DNA from: Burkholderiales bacterium | GTDB lineage: Bacteria; Pseudomonadota; Gammaproteobacteria; Burkholderiales; Burkholderiaceae_C | Assembly (NCBI GenBank): GCA_016213265.1 | Contig: JACRBA010000151.1 | Span: 1 to 48,388 of the forward strand | DNA length: 48,388 nucleotides | Direction: 5' to 3' | In this document: piece by piece, positions 26,487-36,360 of the stretch | How the letters are laid out: every line of letters starts with the position of its first letter | Numbering within the stretch: position 1 is the first letter of the stretch | Notes under the pieces: generated by a model | What the model saw: only the letters and a program-made list of their open reading frames with translations | The model's database searches: none | What the model was told of the DNA's origin: nothing | Translations under genes and position numbers: made by a program

Positions 26487-29400
26487 ATGTTCCTCTCCGA
26501 CTTCAGCATCAAGCGGCCGGTGGCGATGATCGCCATCATCGTGGCCCTCATGTTCATGGGGCTCATGGCGCTGCAGCAGCTGCGCGTGAACCAGATTCCC
26601 GATGTCGAGCAGCCCATGCTCGTGGTGGGCATGAGTTACCCGGGCGCCTCGCCTGACTCGGTGGAGCGCGAGATCATCAACCGCGTGGAGAAGGCGCTGC
26701 AGAGCATCTCCGGCGTCGATGAGATCCACTCCACCGCCAGCGAGGGCTACGCGCGCATCCAGGTCATCTTCCAGTTCAGCAAGAACATGGTGGAGGCGGC
26801 CGACGAGGTGCGCAACGCCATCGGCACCGTGCGCTACAAGCTGCCGGTGGAGATGCGCGAGCCGGTGTTGCAGCGCATCGACCCCGCCGCCCAGCCCATC
26901 ATGCAGCTGGCGCTGTCGTCGTCCAGCCAGAGCCATGCCGAGATCTCGCGCCTGGCCGAGGACGAGATCGCCGACCGCTTCCGTGCCATCCCTGGCGTGG
27001 CCACGGTGGACGTGAACGGCGCGCTGCGGCGCGAGCTGTCGGTGCTGCTGCATGCCGAGAAGCTGCGGGCCTACAACGTGTCGGTGGCGGAGGTCGTCAA
27101 TGCCCTGCGCAACCAGAACGCCACCGCCCCGGTGGGCAAGGTGCGCGGCACGCTGGAAGACCAGAGCATCCGGCTCGTCGGCCGCATCGAGCGGCCGGAG
27201 GAGTTCGAGCAGATCGTGGTGCAGCGCCGCGGCGAGCAGATCGTGCGGCTGGGCCAGGTGGCCACGGTGCAGGACGGCTTCGCCGAGGTGACCAGCGTGT
27301 CGGTGCGCAACGGCAAGCCCAACGTGGGCCTGTCCGTCACCCGCGCCCGCGACGCGAGCACGGTGTCGGTGGCCAATGAAGTGCGCCAGCTCGTGACGGA
27401 GCTGGACAAGACGCTGCCCCAAGGCACGCACATCGAGGTCACGCAGGACGGCGGCAAGGACGCCGAGAACAGCCTGAACAACGTGATCCACGCGCTGGTC
27501 TTCGGTGCCGGCCTCACCGTGGCCGTGGTGTACGTGTTCCTCAACTCCTGGCGCTCCACGCTGATCACCGCCCTGAGCCTGCCCACCTCGGTGATCGCGG
27601 CCTTCATCGCGGTGTGGGCCAGCGGCTTCACCCTCAACTTCATGACGCTGCTGGGCCTGTCGCTGGCCATCGGCGTGCTCATCGACGACGCCATCGTGGT
27701 GCGGGAGAACATCGTGCGCCACATGGAGCACGGCGCCGACCGCGTCACCGCCGCCCAGCGCGGCACGGCCGAGATCGGCCTGGCCGTGGCCGCCACCACC
27801 TTCTCCATCGTGGCGGTGTTCGTGCCGGTCGCGTTCATGCCCGGCGTGTCGGGCGAGTGGTTCCGCCCGTTCGCGCTGACAGTGGTGTCGTCGGTGCTGG
27901 TGAGCCTGTTCATCAGCTTCACGCTCGACCCCATGCTCAGCGCCTACTGGGGCGACCCGCCGGGCCACCTGCGCGGCGAGCCGCGCGGCCTGACCCGCGT
28001 GCTGGCGCGCTTCAACACCTGGTTCGACCACCAGGCCGACCGCTACGGCCGGGTCATCGCCTGGGCGCTGCACCACCGGGTGTGGATGTTCGTGTTCACC
28101 GTGCTCAGCCTGGTGGCCGCGATCGGCCTGTTCGGCAAGTTCGGCGGTACCAGCTTCCTGCCCGGCGGCGACTGGGGCACGCTGGCCATCGAGGTGCGCA
28201 CGCCGCCCAGCAGCAGCCTGGAGTACGCGCGCGTCAAGCTCGAGGCCGCGGCCCAGCTGGCCCGCACGCTGCCCGAGACCAAGGCCACCAACTCCTACGT
28301 CAACCCCAACGGGGGCCGCATCTACGTGGACATCGGCAAGAGCACCGAACGCAAGCGCTCCGGCTTCGAGGTGGCGGCCGACCTGCGCCAGCAGGTGTCG
28401 CGGCTGGTGGGGGCCGAGTACACGGTGCTGGACGACCTGAACAACGGGGCGCAGAAGCCCGTGCAGATCCGATTCCACGGCACGGACAGCCGCCAGCTGC
28501 AGGCCATCACCAACGAGTTCATGGCCAAGCTGCGCGAGGTGCCGGGCGCCGTGGACGTGGGCCTGTCCGAGCAGGACCCGCAGGACGAGCTGCAGATCGA
28601 GCTCGACCGCGGCCTGGCCAACGCGCTGGGCATCTCGGCCAATGACGCCGCGCAGGCACTGCGCGTGGCGTTCGCGGGCGTGGAGGTGGGCGACTGGGTG
28701 GACCCGAGCGGCGAGACGCGCGACGTCGCGGTGCGCCTGCACCCGGCAGACCGGGTGGACGCCAGCAACATCGAGCGCCTGCCCATCACGGTGACGGGCA
28801 GCAACACCATCGTGCCGCTGGACCAGATCGCCACGGTCACCATGGGCAAGGGCCCGTCGCAGATCCGCCACGCCGACGGCAAGCGCATGATCGCGGTGAG
28901 CGCCAACGCCCAGGGTCGCTCTCCGGGCGAGGTGACGGCCGACGCGATGAAGATCGCCCGCGCCATGAGCTACCCGCCCGGCTTCGGCCTGGAGCTGGGC
29001 GGCGCCTCGCGCGACCAGCAGGAGGTGTTCGGCCGCATGGGCGCCGCCCTCGTCATGGGCATCCTGCTCATGTACCTGGTGCTGGTGGTGCAGTTCAGCT
29101 CCTTCACCGCGCCCATGCCCGTGATGCTGTCGCTGCTGTTCACGCCCATCGGCGTGGTGATCGCCCTGCTGGTCACCAAGAGCACGCTCAACCTGATGAG
29201 CTTCATCGGCATCATCATGCTGGTGGGCCTGGTGGCCAAGAACGCCATCCTGCTGCTCGATGCCGCCCGCGCCCGCGAGGCCGAGGGCATGGACCGCGAG
29301 GAGGCGCTCATCGCCGCCGGCCAGCGGCGCCTGCGCCCCATCCTGATGACCACCTTCGCGCTCATCGCGGGCATGCTGCCGGTGGCCATCGGCGTGGGTG

Positions 29401-29693
29401 AAGGCGGCGAGTTCTACCGGCCCATGGCGGTGGCCATCATCGGCGGCACCATCACCTCGACGTTCCTCACGCTGCTGGTGATCCCGAGCTTCTACGACTC
29501 CATCGAGATCAAGCGCGACCATGCCATCGCGAAGTTCCACGCGCGCAGCGAGCGCTGGAATGCCGGCGTGGCCTTCGCGCTGACGCTGCTGGAGGCACTG
29601 GCGGCGCTGACGCTGCTGCGGGCGCTGTACCGCGGCATCCGCTGGGCGGTGCGCCGGGTCACCGGCCGCGGCACGGTGCCGGCCGCGGCCTGA
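26487..29693 (+). CDS. RND efflux pump inner-membrane subunit, pump 2
   Basis: This 1068-residue RND transporter starts MFLSDFSIKRPVAMIAIIVA. Twelve membrane segments are predicted, with the proton-relay Asp pair in GVLIDDAIVVRENIVRH (segment 4) and the Lys in GLVAKNAILLLDAARAR (segment 10). Periplasmic porter domains contain YPGASPDSVEREI and the second-half FLPGGDWGTLAIEVRTP. The C-terminal tail after the last membrane segment is longer than usual and partly hydrophobic (FALTLLEALAALTLLRALYR). It forms an operon with the lipoprotein adaptor. No outer-membrane channel gene follows; the next gene, aroC, is convergent. Substrate unknown. Confidence 0.95.
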   Translation: MFLSDFSIKRPVAMIAIIVALMFMGLMALQQLRVNQIPDVEQPMLVVGMSYPGASPDSVEREIINRVEKALQSISGVDEIHSTASEGYARIQVIFQFSKNMVEAADEVRNAIGTVRYKLPVEMREPVLQRIDPAAQPIMQLALSSSSQSHAEISRLAEDEIADRFRAIPGVATVDVNGALRRELSVLLHAEKLRAYNVSVAEVVNALRNQNATAPVGKVRGTLEDQSIRLVGRIERPEEFEQIVVQRRGEQIVRLGQVATVQDGFAEVTSVSVRNGKPNVGLSVTRARDASTVSVANEVRQLVTELDKTLPQGTHIEVTQDGGKDAENSLNNVIHALVFGAGLTVAVVYVFLNSWRSTLITALSLPTSVIAAFIAVWASGFTLNFMTLLGLSLAIGVLIDDAIVVRENIVRHMEHGADRVTAAQRGTAEIGLAVAATTFSIVAVFVPVAFMPGVSGEWFRPFALTVVSSVLVSLFISFTLDPMLSAYWGDPPGHLRGEPRGLTRVLARFNTWFDHQADRYGRVIAWALHHRVWMFVFTVLSLVAAIGLFGKFGGTSFLPGGDWGTLAIEVRTPPSSSLEYARVKLEAAAQLARTLPETKATNSYVNPNGGRIYVDIGKSTERKRSGFEVAADLRQQVSRLVGAEYTVLDDLNNGAQKPVQIRFHGTDSRQLQAITNEFMAKLREVPGAVDVGLSEQDPQDELQIELDRGLANALGISANDAAQALRVAFAGVEVGDWVDPSGETRDVAVRLHPADRVDASNIERLPITVTGSNTIVPLDQIATVTMGKGPSQIRHADGKRMIAVSANAQGRSPGEVTADAMKIARAMSYPPGFGLELGGASRDQQEVFGRMGAALVMGILLMYLVLVVQFSSFTAPMPVMLSLLFTPIGVVIALLVTKSTLNLMSFIGIIMLVGLVAKNAILLLDAARAREAEGMDREEALIAAGQRRLRPILMTTFALIAGMLPVAIGVGEGGEFYRPMAVAIIGGTITSTFLTLLVIPSFYDSIEIKRDHAIAKFHARSERWNAGVAFALTLLEALAALTLLRALYRGIRWAVRRVTGRGTVPAAA

Positions 29694-29703
29694 CGACTCG
29701 GCC

Positions 29704-29723
29704 CCCCCGGCGCGAGCCGGGGG
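29704..29723. terminator. Hairpin between the RND pump gene and aroC
   Basis: CCCCCGGC (29704-29711) and GCCGGGGG (29716-29723) form a perfect eight-pair stem with a GCGA tetraloop, the same loop as the terminator at 17265-17292. It lies in the 31-base gap between convergent genes and ends one base before the aroC stop. It has no T-run. Confidence 0.6.
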
Positions 29724-29724
29724 C

Positions 29725-30822
29725 TCAGCCGCCCGCGGGGATGACGGGGGTGGCCACGCGCACGTCGCCGCACTGCGCCCGGTGGCGCAGCGCGTGGTCC
29801 ATCAGCACCAGCGCCAGCATCGCCTCGGCGATGGGCGTGGCGCGGATGCCCACGCAGGGGTCGTGCCGGCCGAAGGTCTCCACCGTGGCGGGCTCGCCCG
29901 CCAGGTCGATGGAGCGCCGCGCCGTGCGGATGGAGCTGGTGGGCTTGATCGCGATGGACACGCGGATGTCCTGCCCGGTGGACAGCCCGCCCAGCACGCC
30001 ACCGGCGTGGTTGCTGGCGAAGCCCTGCGGCGTGAGCTCGTCACCATGCTCACTGCCGCGCTGGCGCACGGCGTCGAAGCCGGCGCCGATCTCCACGCCC
30101 TTGACGGCATTGATGCCCATCATGGCAAACGCGATGTCCGCGTCGAGCTTGTCGAACAGCGGCGCGCCCCAGCCCGGCGGCAGGCCGCGCGCCTCCACGT
30201 ACAGCCGGGCGCCGATGGAATCGCCCGCCCGGCGCAGCTCGTCCATGTAGGCCTCGAGCCGGTCGATGCCCTGCGCGGTGGCGGCGAAGAAGGGGTTGGC
30301 CTCGACCTGCGACCAGTCGTCCATGGGGATGTCGATCTCGCCAATGGCCGTCATGCAGCCGCGCACGGTGGTGCCGTGCTGCGCCTTCAGCCACTTCTTC
30401 GCCACGGCGCCGGCGGCCACCATGGGCGCCGTCAGGCGTGCCGACGAACGCCCACCGCCCCGTGGGTCGCGCACGCCGTACTTGTGCCAGTAGGTGTAGT
30501 CGGCGTGGCCGGGCCGGAAGGTCTGGGCGATGTTGCCGTAGTCCTTGCTGCGCTGGTCGGTGTTGCGGATCAGCAGGCAGATCGGCGTGCCGGTGGTCTG
30601 GCCCTCGTAGACGCCGGAGAGAATCTCCACCGCGTCGGGCTCGTTGCGCTGCGTGACATGGCGCGAGGTGCCGGGGCGCCGGCGGTCCAGGTCAGGCTGG
30701 ATGTCGGCTTCGGCCAGTGGCAGCCCGGGCGGGCACCCGTCGATGACGCAGCCGATGGCCGGGCCGTGGCTCTCGCCGAAGTTGGTGACGCGAAAGAGCT
30801 CGCCGAAGGTGCTGCCTGACAT
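29725..30822 (-). CDS. aroC: Chorismate synthase
   Basis: This 365-residue enzyme converts 5-enolpyruvylshikimate-3-phosphate to chorismate using reduced FMN, the last step of the shikimate pathway. The N-terminus [20 protein letters not shown] has the family signature GESHG (16-20). [31 protein letters not shown] and [16 protein letters not shown] are the FMN and substrate-binding blocks, and the [19 protein letters not shown] motif lies near the C-terminus. Length is normal for the bifunctional or FMN-dependent bacterial enzymes. It stands alone between convergent and divergent neighbours unrelated to aromatic synthesis. Confidence 0.98.
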   Translation of the reverse strand: MSGSTFGELFRVTNFGESHGPAIGCVIDGCPPGLPLAEADIQPDLDRRRPGTSRHVTQRNEPDAVEILSGVYEGQTTGTPICLLIRNTDQRSKDYGNIAQTFRPGHADYTYWHKYGVRDPRGGGRSSARLTAPMVAAGAVAKKWLKAQHGTTVRGCMTAIGEIDIPMDDWSQVEANPFFAATAQGIDRLEAYMDELRRAGDSIGARLYVEARGLPPGWGAPLFDKLDADIAFAMMGINAVKGVEIGAGFDAVRQRGSEHGDELTPQGFASNHAGGVLGGLSTGQDIRVSIAIKPTSSIRTARRSIDLAGEPATVETFGRHDPCVGIRATPIAEAMLALVLMDHALRHRAQCGDVRVATPVIPAGG

Positions 30823-30910
30823 GCCCGGATTCTATCGGCGGGGGCCCATCGGCCCGCTTCCGCGGCATCCCGTCACGAAATGGCCGGCAAAACCGGTTCG
30901 CCTCCTAGGT

Positions 30911-33250
30911 ATGGGCGGGGCCGGAAAGGGGCACAGTGCGACAAACGGCACCTTCCCGCGTGCCGGCAGTTTCCCATCGCCCGCCCCCGCCGCCCGCCGG
31001 CCCTGCACCTTGTCCTTCGCGACCGATACCCCCTGGACCGCCCTGCTCGCCTCCCCGGCCGGCGGCTGGCTGTCCGTGGCCACGGCGGGGCTGGCGACGG
31101 CCTTGGCCGGCAGCGTGCGCGCCTGGCGTCGTGCGCGGCAGGACGCGGCCCAGTCGCGCCGCGCCGAGCAGCTGATGCAGGCCATGCTCGACCACACGCC
31201 GCAGATGCTCGGCCTGCTCGATGCCGACGGCCGGCTGCTGCGCCGCAACCGCGCGGCCGACGAGTGGCTGGGCCTGGCCGCCGAGCTGGCCGACCGCCAT
31301 CCGGTGTGGGCACTGCCCGGCTGGTTGCACACGCCGGACGAGGCCGACCGCCTGCGCCATGCCATCGCCCGCGCGGCGGACGGGCGGCCGCAGCATGTCG
31401 AAGTGGGCATCGAGACACCGCATGGCCCGCGCCGCGTCGAGCTCGCCGTGCGGCCGATGCGCCGCCGCGCCGAGCGCCTGCCCGACGCGCCAGACGCCTA
31501 CCTGATGCTCGAGGCGCGGGACATCACGCTGCGCCGGCTGGCCGAAGACAAGATGCGCCTGGCGTCGGCCGTGTTCGAGCAGGCCCGCGAGGCGATCGTG
31601 ATCACCGACCCGCACGGTGTCGTCATCAGCGTGAACCAGGCGTTCACCGCGATCACCGGCTTCTCCGCGGACGAAGTGGTGGGGCAGTACCCCGCCATGC
31701 TGCTGGCGGGCATCGAAGAGCCCGGCATGCTGCGTCGCCTGCGCCGCGGGCTGGTGCAGGAGGGCCACTGGCAGGGCGAGCTGCGGGGCACGCGCAAGAA
31801 CGGCAGCCCCTGCGCGGCCTGGCTGTCGCTCAGCCGCCGCTCGGACACGGCCGGGCGCACCACCCACCTCATCGCCATCCTGAGCGACATCACGCGCACC
31901 AAGGAGACCGAGCAGCAGCTGATGCGCCAGGCGCTGTTCGACAGCCTCACCGACCTGCCCAACCGACAGTTGCTGGAAGACCGGCTGCGCGTCGCGCTGG
32001 CGAGCACGGACCGCCAGCGCGACAGCCTGGCGCTGCTGTTCATCGACCTGAACCAGTTCCGCCACATCAACGACAACTTCGGTCACCGCACCGGGGATGC
32101 CGTGCTGCTGGAGATGGCGCATCGATTGCGCGACAGCCTGCGCGACACCGACGTGGTGGCCCGCGTGGGCGGCGACGAGTTCGCCATCCTGCTGCCCGCC
32201 ACCGATGCCGACGGCGCTGCCGAGGTGGCCGGCAAGCTGCTCGAGCGCGTGGCACAGCCGTGCCTGGTGAACGAGCACGAGCTGAGCCTGACCCTGTCGG
32301 TCGGCGTGGCCATGTACCCCGCCGACGGTGACACGGTGGAGGAGCTGACCCGCTGCGCCGACACGGCCATGTACCGGGCCAAGCTGGAGGGGCGCGGCAC
32401 CTACCGCTTCTTCGCCGCCGGCATGCAGCAGCGCTCGGTGCGCCAGCTGGAGCTGGAGGCCGCCCTGCGCCGCGCCACCGAGCGCCACGAACTGCTGTTG
32501 CACTACCAGCCGCAGGTCGACGCGCGCACCGGCGCCGTGCTCGGGGTCGAGGCGCTCGTGCGTTGGCGCCATCCCGATCTCGGCATGGTGTCGCCCGGCG
32601 AATTCATTCCGCTGGCCGAAAGCAGCGGCCAGATCACCGCCATCGGGGAATGGGTGATGCGCACGGCCGTGCAGCAGCTCACCGCGTGGCGCGACCGGGG
32701 CCTGAACGACCTGGTCGTGGCCGTGAACCTCTCGGCCATCCAGTTCCGCGACCCCCAGCTGCCCGAGCGCGTGCGCGCCATCCTGGACGAGGCCGGCCTG
32801 CCGCCAGGCTGCCTGGAGCTGGAGCTCACCGAGAGCGTGGCCACCGGCAACCCCACCGCCGCGATCGCCATGATGGACCGCCTGCACGCGCTGGGCGTGC
32901 GGCTGTCCATCGACGACTTCGGCACGGGTTACTCGTCGCTCAACTACCTGAAGCGCTTCCGCATCGACACGCTCAAGATCGACCAGAGCTTCGTGCGCGA
33001 CATCGGCAACGATGCGGATGACCGCGCCATCGTGCAGGCCATCGTGCAGATGGCGCACGCACTGCAACTGACCACCATCGCCGAGGGCGTGGAGACGGAT
33101 GTGCAGGCGAGCTTCCTGCGCGCCCAGGGCTGCGACGCCATGCAGGGCTACCGTTTCTGCCGCCCGCTGGACGCGGCCGGCGCAGAGCAATGGATCCAGA
33201 CCCGACGCGCGGCCCTGCTGGCGCTGGACCAGCCGCCCGTGCCGGGCTGA
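30911..33250 (+). CDS. PAS-PAS-GGDEF-EAL protein (cyclic di-GMP turnover)
   Basis: From the ATG at 30911 the protein has 779 residues. A weak membrane segment lies near 43-65. PAS 1 is at about 91-200 and PAS 2 at about 215-330. The GGDEF domain has an intact RVGGDEF active site near 420, and RDTD five residues before it is an inhibitory I-site. The EAL domain begins near 520 with GVEALVRW (about 546) and keeps ELTES, DDFGTGYSSL, KIDQSFVRD and TIAEGVET, so both cyclase and phosphodiesterase sites look complete. The start is uncertain: ATG at 30821, ATG at 30911 and TTG at 31010 share the frame, and none has a strong Shine-Dalgarno. The stop abuts the stop of the CBS gene. Confidence 0.88.
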   Translation: MGGAGKGHSATNGTFPRAGSFPSPAPAARRPCTLSFATDTPWTALLASPAGGWLSVATAGLATALAGSVRAWRRARQDAAQSRRAEQLMQAMLDHTPQMLGLLDADGRLLRRNRAADEWLGLAAELADRHPVWALPGWLHTPDEADRLRHAIARAADGRPQHVEVGIETPHGPRRVELAVRPMRRRAERLPDAPDAYLMLEARDITLRRLAEDKMRLASAVFEQAREAIVITDPHGVVISVNQAFTAITGFSADEVVGQYPAMLLAGIEEPGMLRRLRRGLVQEGHWQGELRGTRKNGSPCAAWLSLSRRSDTAGRTTHLIAILSDITRTKETEQQLMRQALFDSLTDLPNRQLLEDRLRVALASTDRQRDSLALLFIDLNQFRHINDNFGHRTGDAVLLEMAHRLRDSLRDTDVVARVGGDEFAILLPATDADGAAEVAGKLLERVAQPCLVNEHELSLTLSVGVAMYPADGDTVEELTRCADTAMYRAKLEGRGTYRFFAAGMQQRSVRQLELEAALRRATERHELLLHYQPQVDARTGAVLGVEALVRWRHPDLGMVSPGEFIPLAESSGQITAIGEWVMRTAVQQLTAWRDRGLNDLVVAVNLSAIQFRDPQLPERVRAILDEAGLPPGCLELELTESVATGNPTAAIAMMDRLHALGVRLSIDDFGTGYSSLNYLKRFRIDTLKIDQSFVRDIGNDADDRAIVQAIVQMAHALQLTTIAEGVETDVQASFLRAQGCDAMQGYRFCRPLDAAGAEQWIQTRRAALLALDQPPVPG

Positions 33251-33254
33251 TCAG
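33247..33254. other. Shared TGATCA stop element between convergent genes
   Basis: CTGATCAG is a perfect palindrome. TGA at 33248-33250 ends the GGDEF-EAL gene and TCA at 33251-33253 is the stop of the minus-strand CBS gene, with no base between them. Confidence 0.9.
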
Positions 33255-33736
33255 TTGCCCGACTTGCCCTCGGCCTGGGCATCGCCGTGGCGGGCTTCCT
33301 CGTCCACCGGCCAGTCGCGGATGTAGGCCTTGAGCATGCGGTTCTCGAAGTCCTGCGCCTCCACGACCGACTTGGCCACGTCGTAGAACGAGATCACGCC
33401 CATCAGCGCCCGGCCGTCGAGCACGGGCATGTAGCGCGCGTGGCGGCCCAGCATCATGCGCCGCACTTCGTTGATGTCGGTGCCCGGCGTGCAGGTCAGC
33501 GGCGCGTCGTCCATGACCGAGCGCACGAGCGTGCCGCCCACCTGGCCGCCGTTCTTCACGACCGCGCGGATGACCTCGCGGAAGGTGAGCATGCCGATGA
33601 GGTCGCCGTGCGTCATGACCACGAGCGAGCCGATGTCGTACTCGGCCATGGTGGTCACCGCCTCGGCCAGCGGGGTGTCGGGCGACACGGTGTACAGGGT
33701 GTTGCCCTTCACGCGCAGGATGTCGCTGACTTTCAT
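33251..33736 (-). CDS. CBS-domain pair protein
   Basis: This 161-residue protein consists almost only of two CBS motifs, about 4-62 (MKVSDILRVKGNTLYTVSPD start, GSLVVMTHGDLIGMLTFREV) and 71-130 (VRSVMDDAPLTCTPGTD, MPVLDGRALMGVISFYDV). CBS pairs bind adenosine nucleotides such as AMP, ATP or SAM and act as energy or metabolite sensors. The C-terminal helix includes ENRMLKAYIRDWP. The open frame continues to 33859, but the ATG at 33736 follows GAGGAGAG and matches the family start. No partner enzyme is fused. It diverges from metY; the 133-base gap includes both promoters, with TAGCACACAAT as an AT-richer stretch near 33818. Confidence 0.9.
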   Translation of the reverse strand: MKVSDILRVKGNTLYTVSPDTPLAEAVTTMAEYDIGSLVVMTHGDLIGMLTFREVIRAVVKNGGQVGGTLVRSVMDDAPLTCTPGTDINEVRRMMLGRHARYMPVLDGRALMGVISFYDVAKSVVEAQDFENRMLKAYIRDWPVDEEARHGDAQAEGKSGN

Positions 33737-33869
33737 GGGGCTCTCCTCGGGCTGTTCCGCCAGTTCTGCTCGGGTGGTGTCCGGCAGGCACCGCCGCCCG
33801 CCGTGGCGACCAACATAGCACACAATGCTTGCGACACACAGACGTCGTCCACTTCCCATTCACGCACCC

Positions 33870-35168
33870 ATGCCCGGCATTTCCGACCCCGGCTTCGACA
33901 CCCTGGCGCTGCACGCCGGTGCCGCGCCCGACCCCGCGACGGGCGCCCGCGCCCTGCCCATCCACCTGAGCACCTCGTTCGTCTTCGAATCGACCGAGCA
34001 CGCCGCCTCGCTGTTCAACCTGGAACGCTCCGGCCACGTCTACAGCCGCCTGTCCAACCCCACCACCGCGGTGCTGGAGGAACGCATGGCCGCCCTCGAG
34101 GGCGCGGTGGGCAGCATCGCCACGGCCAGCGGCCAGGCCGCCCTGCACCTGGCGGTGGCCACGCTGGCCGGTGCCGGCTCGCACATCGTGGCCAGCAGCG
34201 CGCTCTATGGCGGCTCGCACAACCTGCTGCACTACACGCTGCGCCGCTTCGGCATCGAGACCACCTTCGTGCGCCCGCGCGACATCGACGGCTGGCGCGC
34301 CGCCATCCGGCCCACCACCCGGCTGCTGCTGGGCGAGACGCTGGGCAACCCGGGCCTGGACGTGCTGGACATCCCCACCGTGTCGGCCATCGCCCACGAG
34401 CACGGCCTGCCGCTGCTGGTCGATTCCACCTTCACCACGCCCTGGCTGATGCGCCCGCTCGACCACGGCGCCGACCTCGTCTTCCACTCTGCCACCAAGT
34501 TCCTCTGCGGCCACGGCACGGTGGTGGGCGGCGTGCTGGTCGACGGCGGCCGCTTCGACTGGTCCGCCAGCCCGCGGTTTCCGGAGTTGAACGTGCCCTA
34601 CGCCGGCTTCCACGGCATGGTGTTCAGCGAAGAGAGCACCGACGGCGCCTTCCTGCTGCGCGCGCGCCGCGAGGGCCTGCGCGACTTCGGCGCCTGCATG
34701 AGCCCGCACACCGCCTGGCTGATCCTGCAGGGCATCGAGACGCTGCCGCTGCGCATGGCGCGCCACATCGAGAACACCCGGCAGGTGGTGCAGTTCCTCG
34801 CCGCCCACCCCATGGTGGCTGGCGTGGCCTACCCCGAGCTCGACACCCACCCCGACCACGCCCTGGCGCAGCGCCTGCTGCCCAAGGGCTGCGGCGCCGT
34901 CTTCAGCTTCGACCTGAAGGGCGGCCGTGCCCAGGGCCGGGCCTTCATCGAGGCGCTCAAGCTGTTCTCGCACCTGGCCAACGTGGGCGACTGCCGCTCG
35001 CTGGTGATCCACCCAGCGTCCACCACGCACTTCCGCATGGACGACGACGCACTGGCCCAGGCCGGCATCGGCCCCGGCACCATCCGCCTGTCCATCGGCC
35101 TGGAAGACCCGGCCGACCTGATCGACGACCTGAAGCGGGCCCTCAAGGCCGCCGAGAAAGCCGCCTGA
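33870..35168 (+). CDS. metY: O-acetylhomoserine aminocarboxypropyltransferase (sulfhydrylase)
   Basis: This 432-residue PLP enzyme of the Cys/Met metabolism family makes homocysteine (or methionine) from O-acetylhomoserine and sulfide (or methanethiol). It starts [36 protein letters not shown] binds PLP, and the Schiff-base lysine is Lys210 in [12 protein letters not shown]. The insertion with [20 protein letters not shown] and the length of about 430 residues fit MetY better than the shorter MetZ. The frame is open to 33825, but homology starts at 33870. The hydrolase gene begins five bases after its stop, so they are likely co-transcribed. Confidence 0.9.
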   Translation: MPGISDPGFDTLALHAGAAPDPATGARALPIHLSTSFVFESTEHAASLFNLERSGHVYSRLSNPTTAVLEERMAALEGAVGSIATASGQAALHLAVATLAGAGSHIVASSALYGGSHNLLHYTLRRFGIETTFVRPRDIDGWRAAIRPTTRLLLGETLGNPGLDVLDIPTVSAIAHEHGLPLLVDSTFTTPWLMRPLDHGADLVFHSATKFLCGHGTVVGGVLVDGGRFDWSASPRFPELNVPYAGFHGMVFSEESTDGAFLLRARREGLRDFGACMSPHTAWLILQGIETLPLRMARHIENTRQVVQFLAAHPMVAGVAYPELDTHPDHALAQRLLPKGCGAVFSFDLKGGRAQGRAFIEALKLFSHLANVGDCRSLVIHPASTTHFRMDDDALAQAGIGPGTIRLSIGLEDPADLIDDLKRALKAAEKAA

Positions 35169-35173
35169 CCATC

Positions 35174-36013
35174 ATGAAGCTGACCGTCCAGGGCCGCGAG
35201 GCCTATGCCTACACCGGCGGCAAGCCGTTCGACCCCGCACTGCCCACCGTGGTGTTCATCCACGGTGCGCTGAACGACCATGGCGTGTGGACCCTGCTCG
35301 CCCGCTGGTGCGCCCACCACGGCCACGGCGTGCTGGCGGTGGACCTGCCTGGGCACATGCGCAGCGCCGGCCCGGCGCTCACCCGCGTGGAGGACATGGC
35401 GGACTGGGTGCTGGCGCTGCTCGACGCGGCCGGCGTGTCCTCGGCCGTGCTGGTGGGCCACAGCATGGGCTCATTGATCGCGCTGGAGGCGGCCGGCCGG
35501 GCACCCGGGCGCTGCCGCGCGCTGGTGATGGTGGGCACGGCCTACCCGATGAAAGTGTCCCCTGCCCTGCTCGAGATGTCGCAGCGTGACCCGCTGGCCG
35601 CCATCGACCTGGTCACGCAGCTGTCGTTCAGCACGCTGGCGGCCAAGCCCGGCTACCCCGGCCCGGGTGTGTGGCTGCGTGGCGGCGGCCGGGCATTGAG
35701 CCGGCTGGTGCTGGGCCACCAGGACGATGCGGCGCTGTTCCACACCGATTTCGCGGCCTGCAATGCCTACGCGGGGGCCGAGGAGGCAGCGGCGCGGGTG
35801 ACCTCACCGGCCACGCTCATCCTCGGCTCGCGCGACGTCATGACGCCGGCCAAGGCCACGGCCGGCCTGGCGCAGGCCCTCAAGGCCCAGGTGCACACCG
35901 TGGAGGCGGGGCACGCCCTGATGGCGGAAGCGCCCGATGCGGTGTTGAATGCCTTGCGCAGCGCGCTTGCGCGCGCCGTCGCGCCCCCCACCCGGCAGGA
36001 GTGCCCCGCATGA
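35174..36013 (+). CDS. Alpha/beta-fold hydrolase
   Basis: This 279-residue hydrolase has the oxyanion-hole start VVFIHGALNDHG (26-37), the nucleophile elbow GHSMGS with Ser97, the acid Asp221 in GSRDVMTP and the base His247 in AGHALMAE, which complete a catalytic triad. There is no signal peptide, so it acts in the cytoplasm. The substrate cannot be deduced. It lies five bases after metY and its stop overlaps the next start (ATGA at 36010-36013), so the three genes form a small operon. A link to homoserine ester chemistry is possible, but the sequence is not clearly MetX-like. Confidence 0.88.
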   Translation: MKLTVQGREAYAYTGGKPFDPALPTVVFIHGALNDHGVWTLLARWCAHHGHGVLAVDLPGHMRSAGPALTRVEDMADWVLALLDAAGVSSAVLVGHSMGSLIALEAAGRAPGRCRALVMVGTAYPMKVSPALLEMSQRDPLAAIDLVTQLSFSTLAAKPGYPGPGVWLRGGGRALSRLVLGHQDDAALFHTDFAACNAYAGAEEAAARVTSPATLILGSRDVMTPAKATAGLAQALKAQVHTVEAGHALMAEAPDAVLNALRSALARAVAPPTRQECPA

Positions 36014-36360
36014 CCACCGCTGCCCCCTCTGGCGCGCCTGCTGGCGCCGCCGTCGACCCGCGCCAGTTCCGCAGCTTCGCCGAGTTCTACCCCTTTTACC
36101 TGGGCGAACACGCCAACCGCACCTGCCGGCGCCTGCATTTCATCGGCTCCACCGGCGCGCTGGCCAGCCTGGCTGCGCTGCTGGCCACCGGCAATGCCTG
36201 GTGGCTGCTGGCCGGGCTGCTGTGCGGCTACGGCTTCGCCTGGATCGGCCACTTCGGCTTCGAGAAGAACCGCCCCGCCAGTTTCAGCTGCCCGCTCTAC
36301 AGCTTCATGGGCGACTGGCTGATGTACGCGCAGATCTGGCGCGGCAAGATCCCCTTCTGA
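36010..36360 (+). CDS. Mpo1/DUF962-family membrane protein
   Basis: This 116-residue protein has the family pattern RSFAEFYPFYLGEHANRTCR, RLHFIGSTGAL, then two membrane segments (ALASLAALLATGNAWWLLAGLL) and WIGHFGFEKNRPASF, ending DWLMYAQIWRGKIPF. Conserved histidines (His in GEHANR, RLHFIG and WIGHFG) fit the iron ligands proposed for yeast Mpo1, a dioxygenase that alpha-oxidises 2-hydroxy fatty acids. Whether the bacterial protein has that activity is inference. It overlaps the hydrolase by four bases. Its stop lies in an inverted repeat shared with the convergent tdh gene. Confidence 0.88.
   Translation: MTTAAPSGAPAGAAVDPRQFRSFAEFYPFYLGEHANRTCRRLHFIGSTGALASLAALLATGNAWWLLAGLLCGYGFAWIGHFGFEKNRPASFSCPLYSFMGDWLMYAQIWRGKIPF

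Noticed and set aside
26268..29540. A 1090-codon open frame antisense to pump 2
   Set aside because: His/Ala/Gly-rich composition without motifs; it is a shadow of the RND gene.
30911..31009. Possible cyclic di-GMP riboswitch before the GGDEF-EAL domains
   Set aside because: A GCACAG-like stretch is present, but the rest of the GEMM consensus and its paired stems are not.
33737..33869. Possible SAM or SAH riboswitch upstream of metY
   Set aside because: The gap is short and shared with a divergent gene, and no known riboswitch core could be matched.
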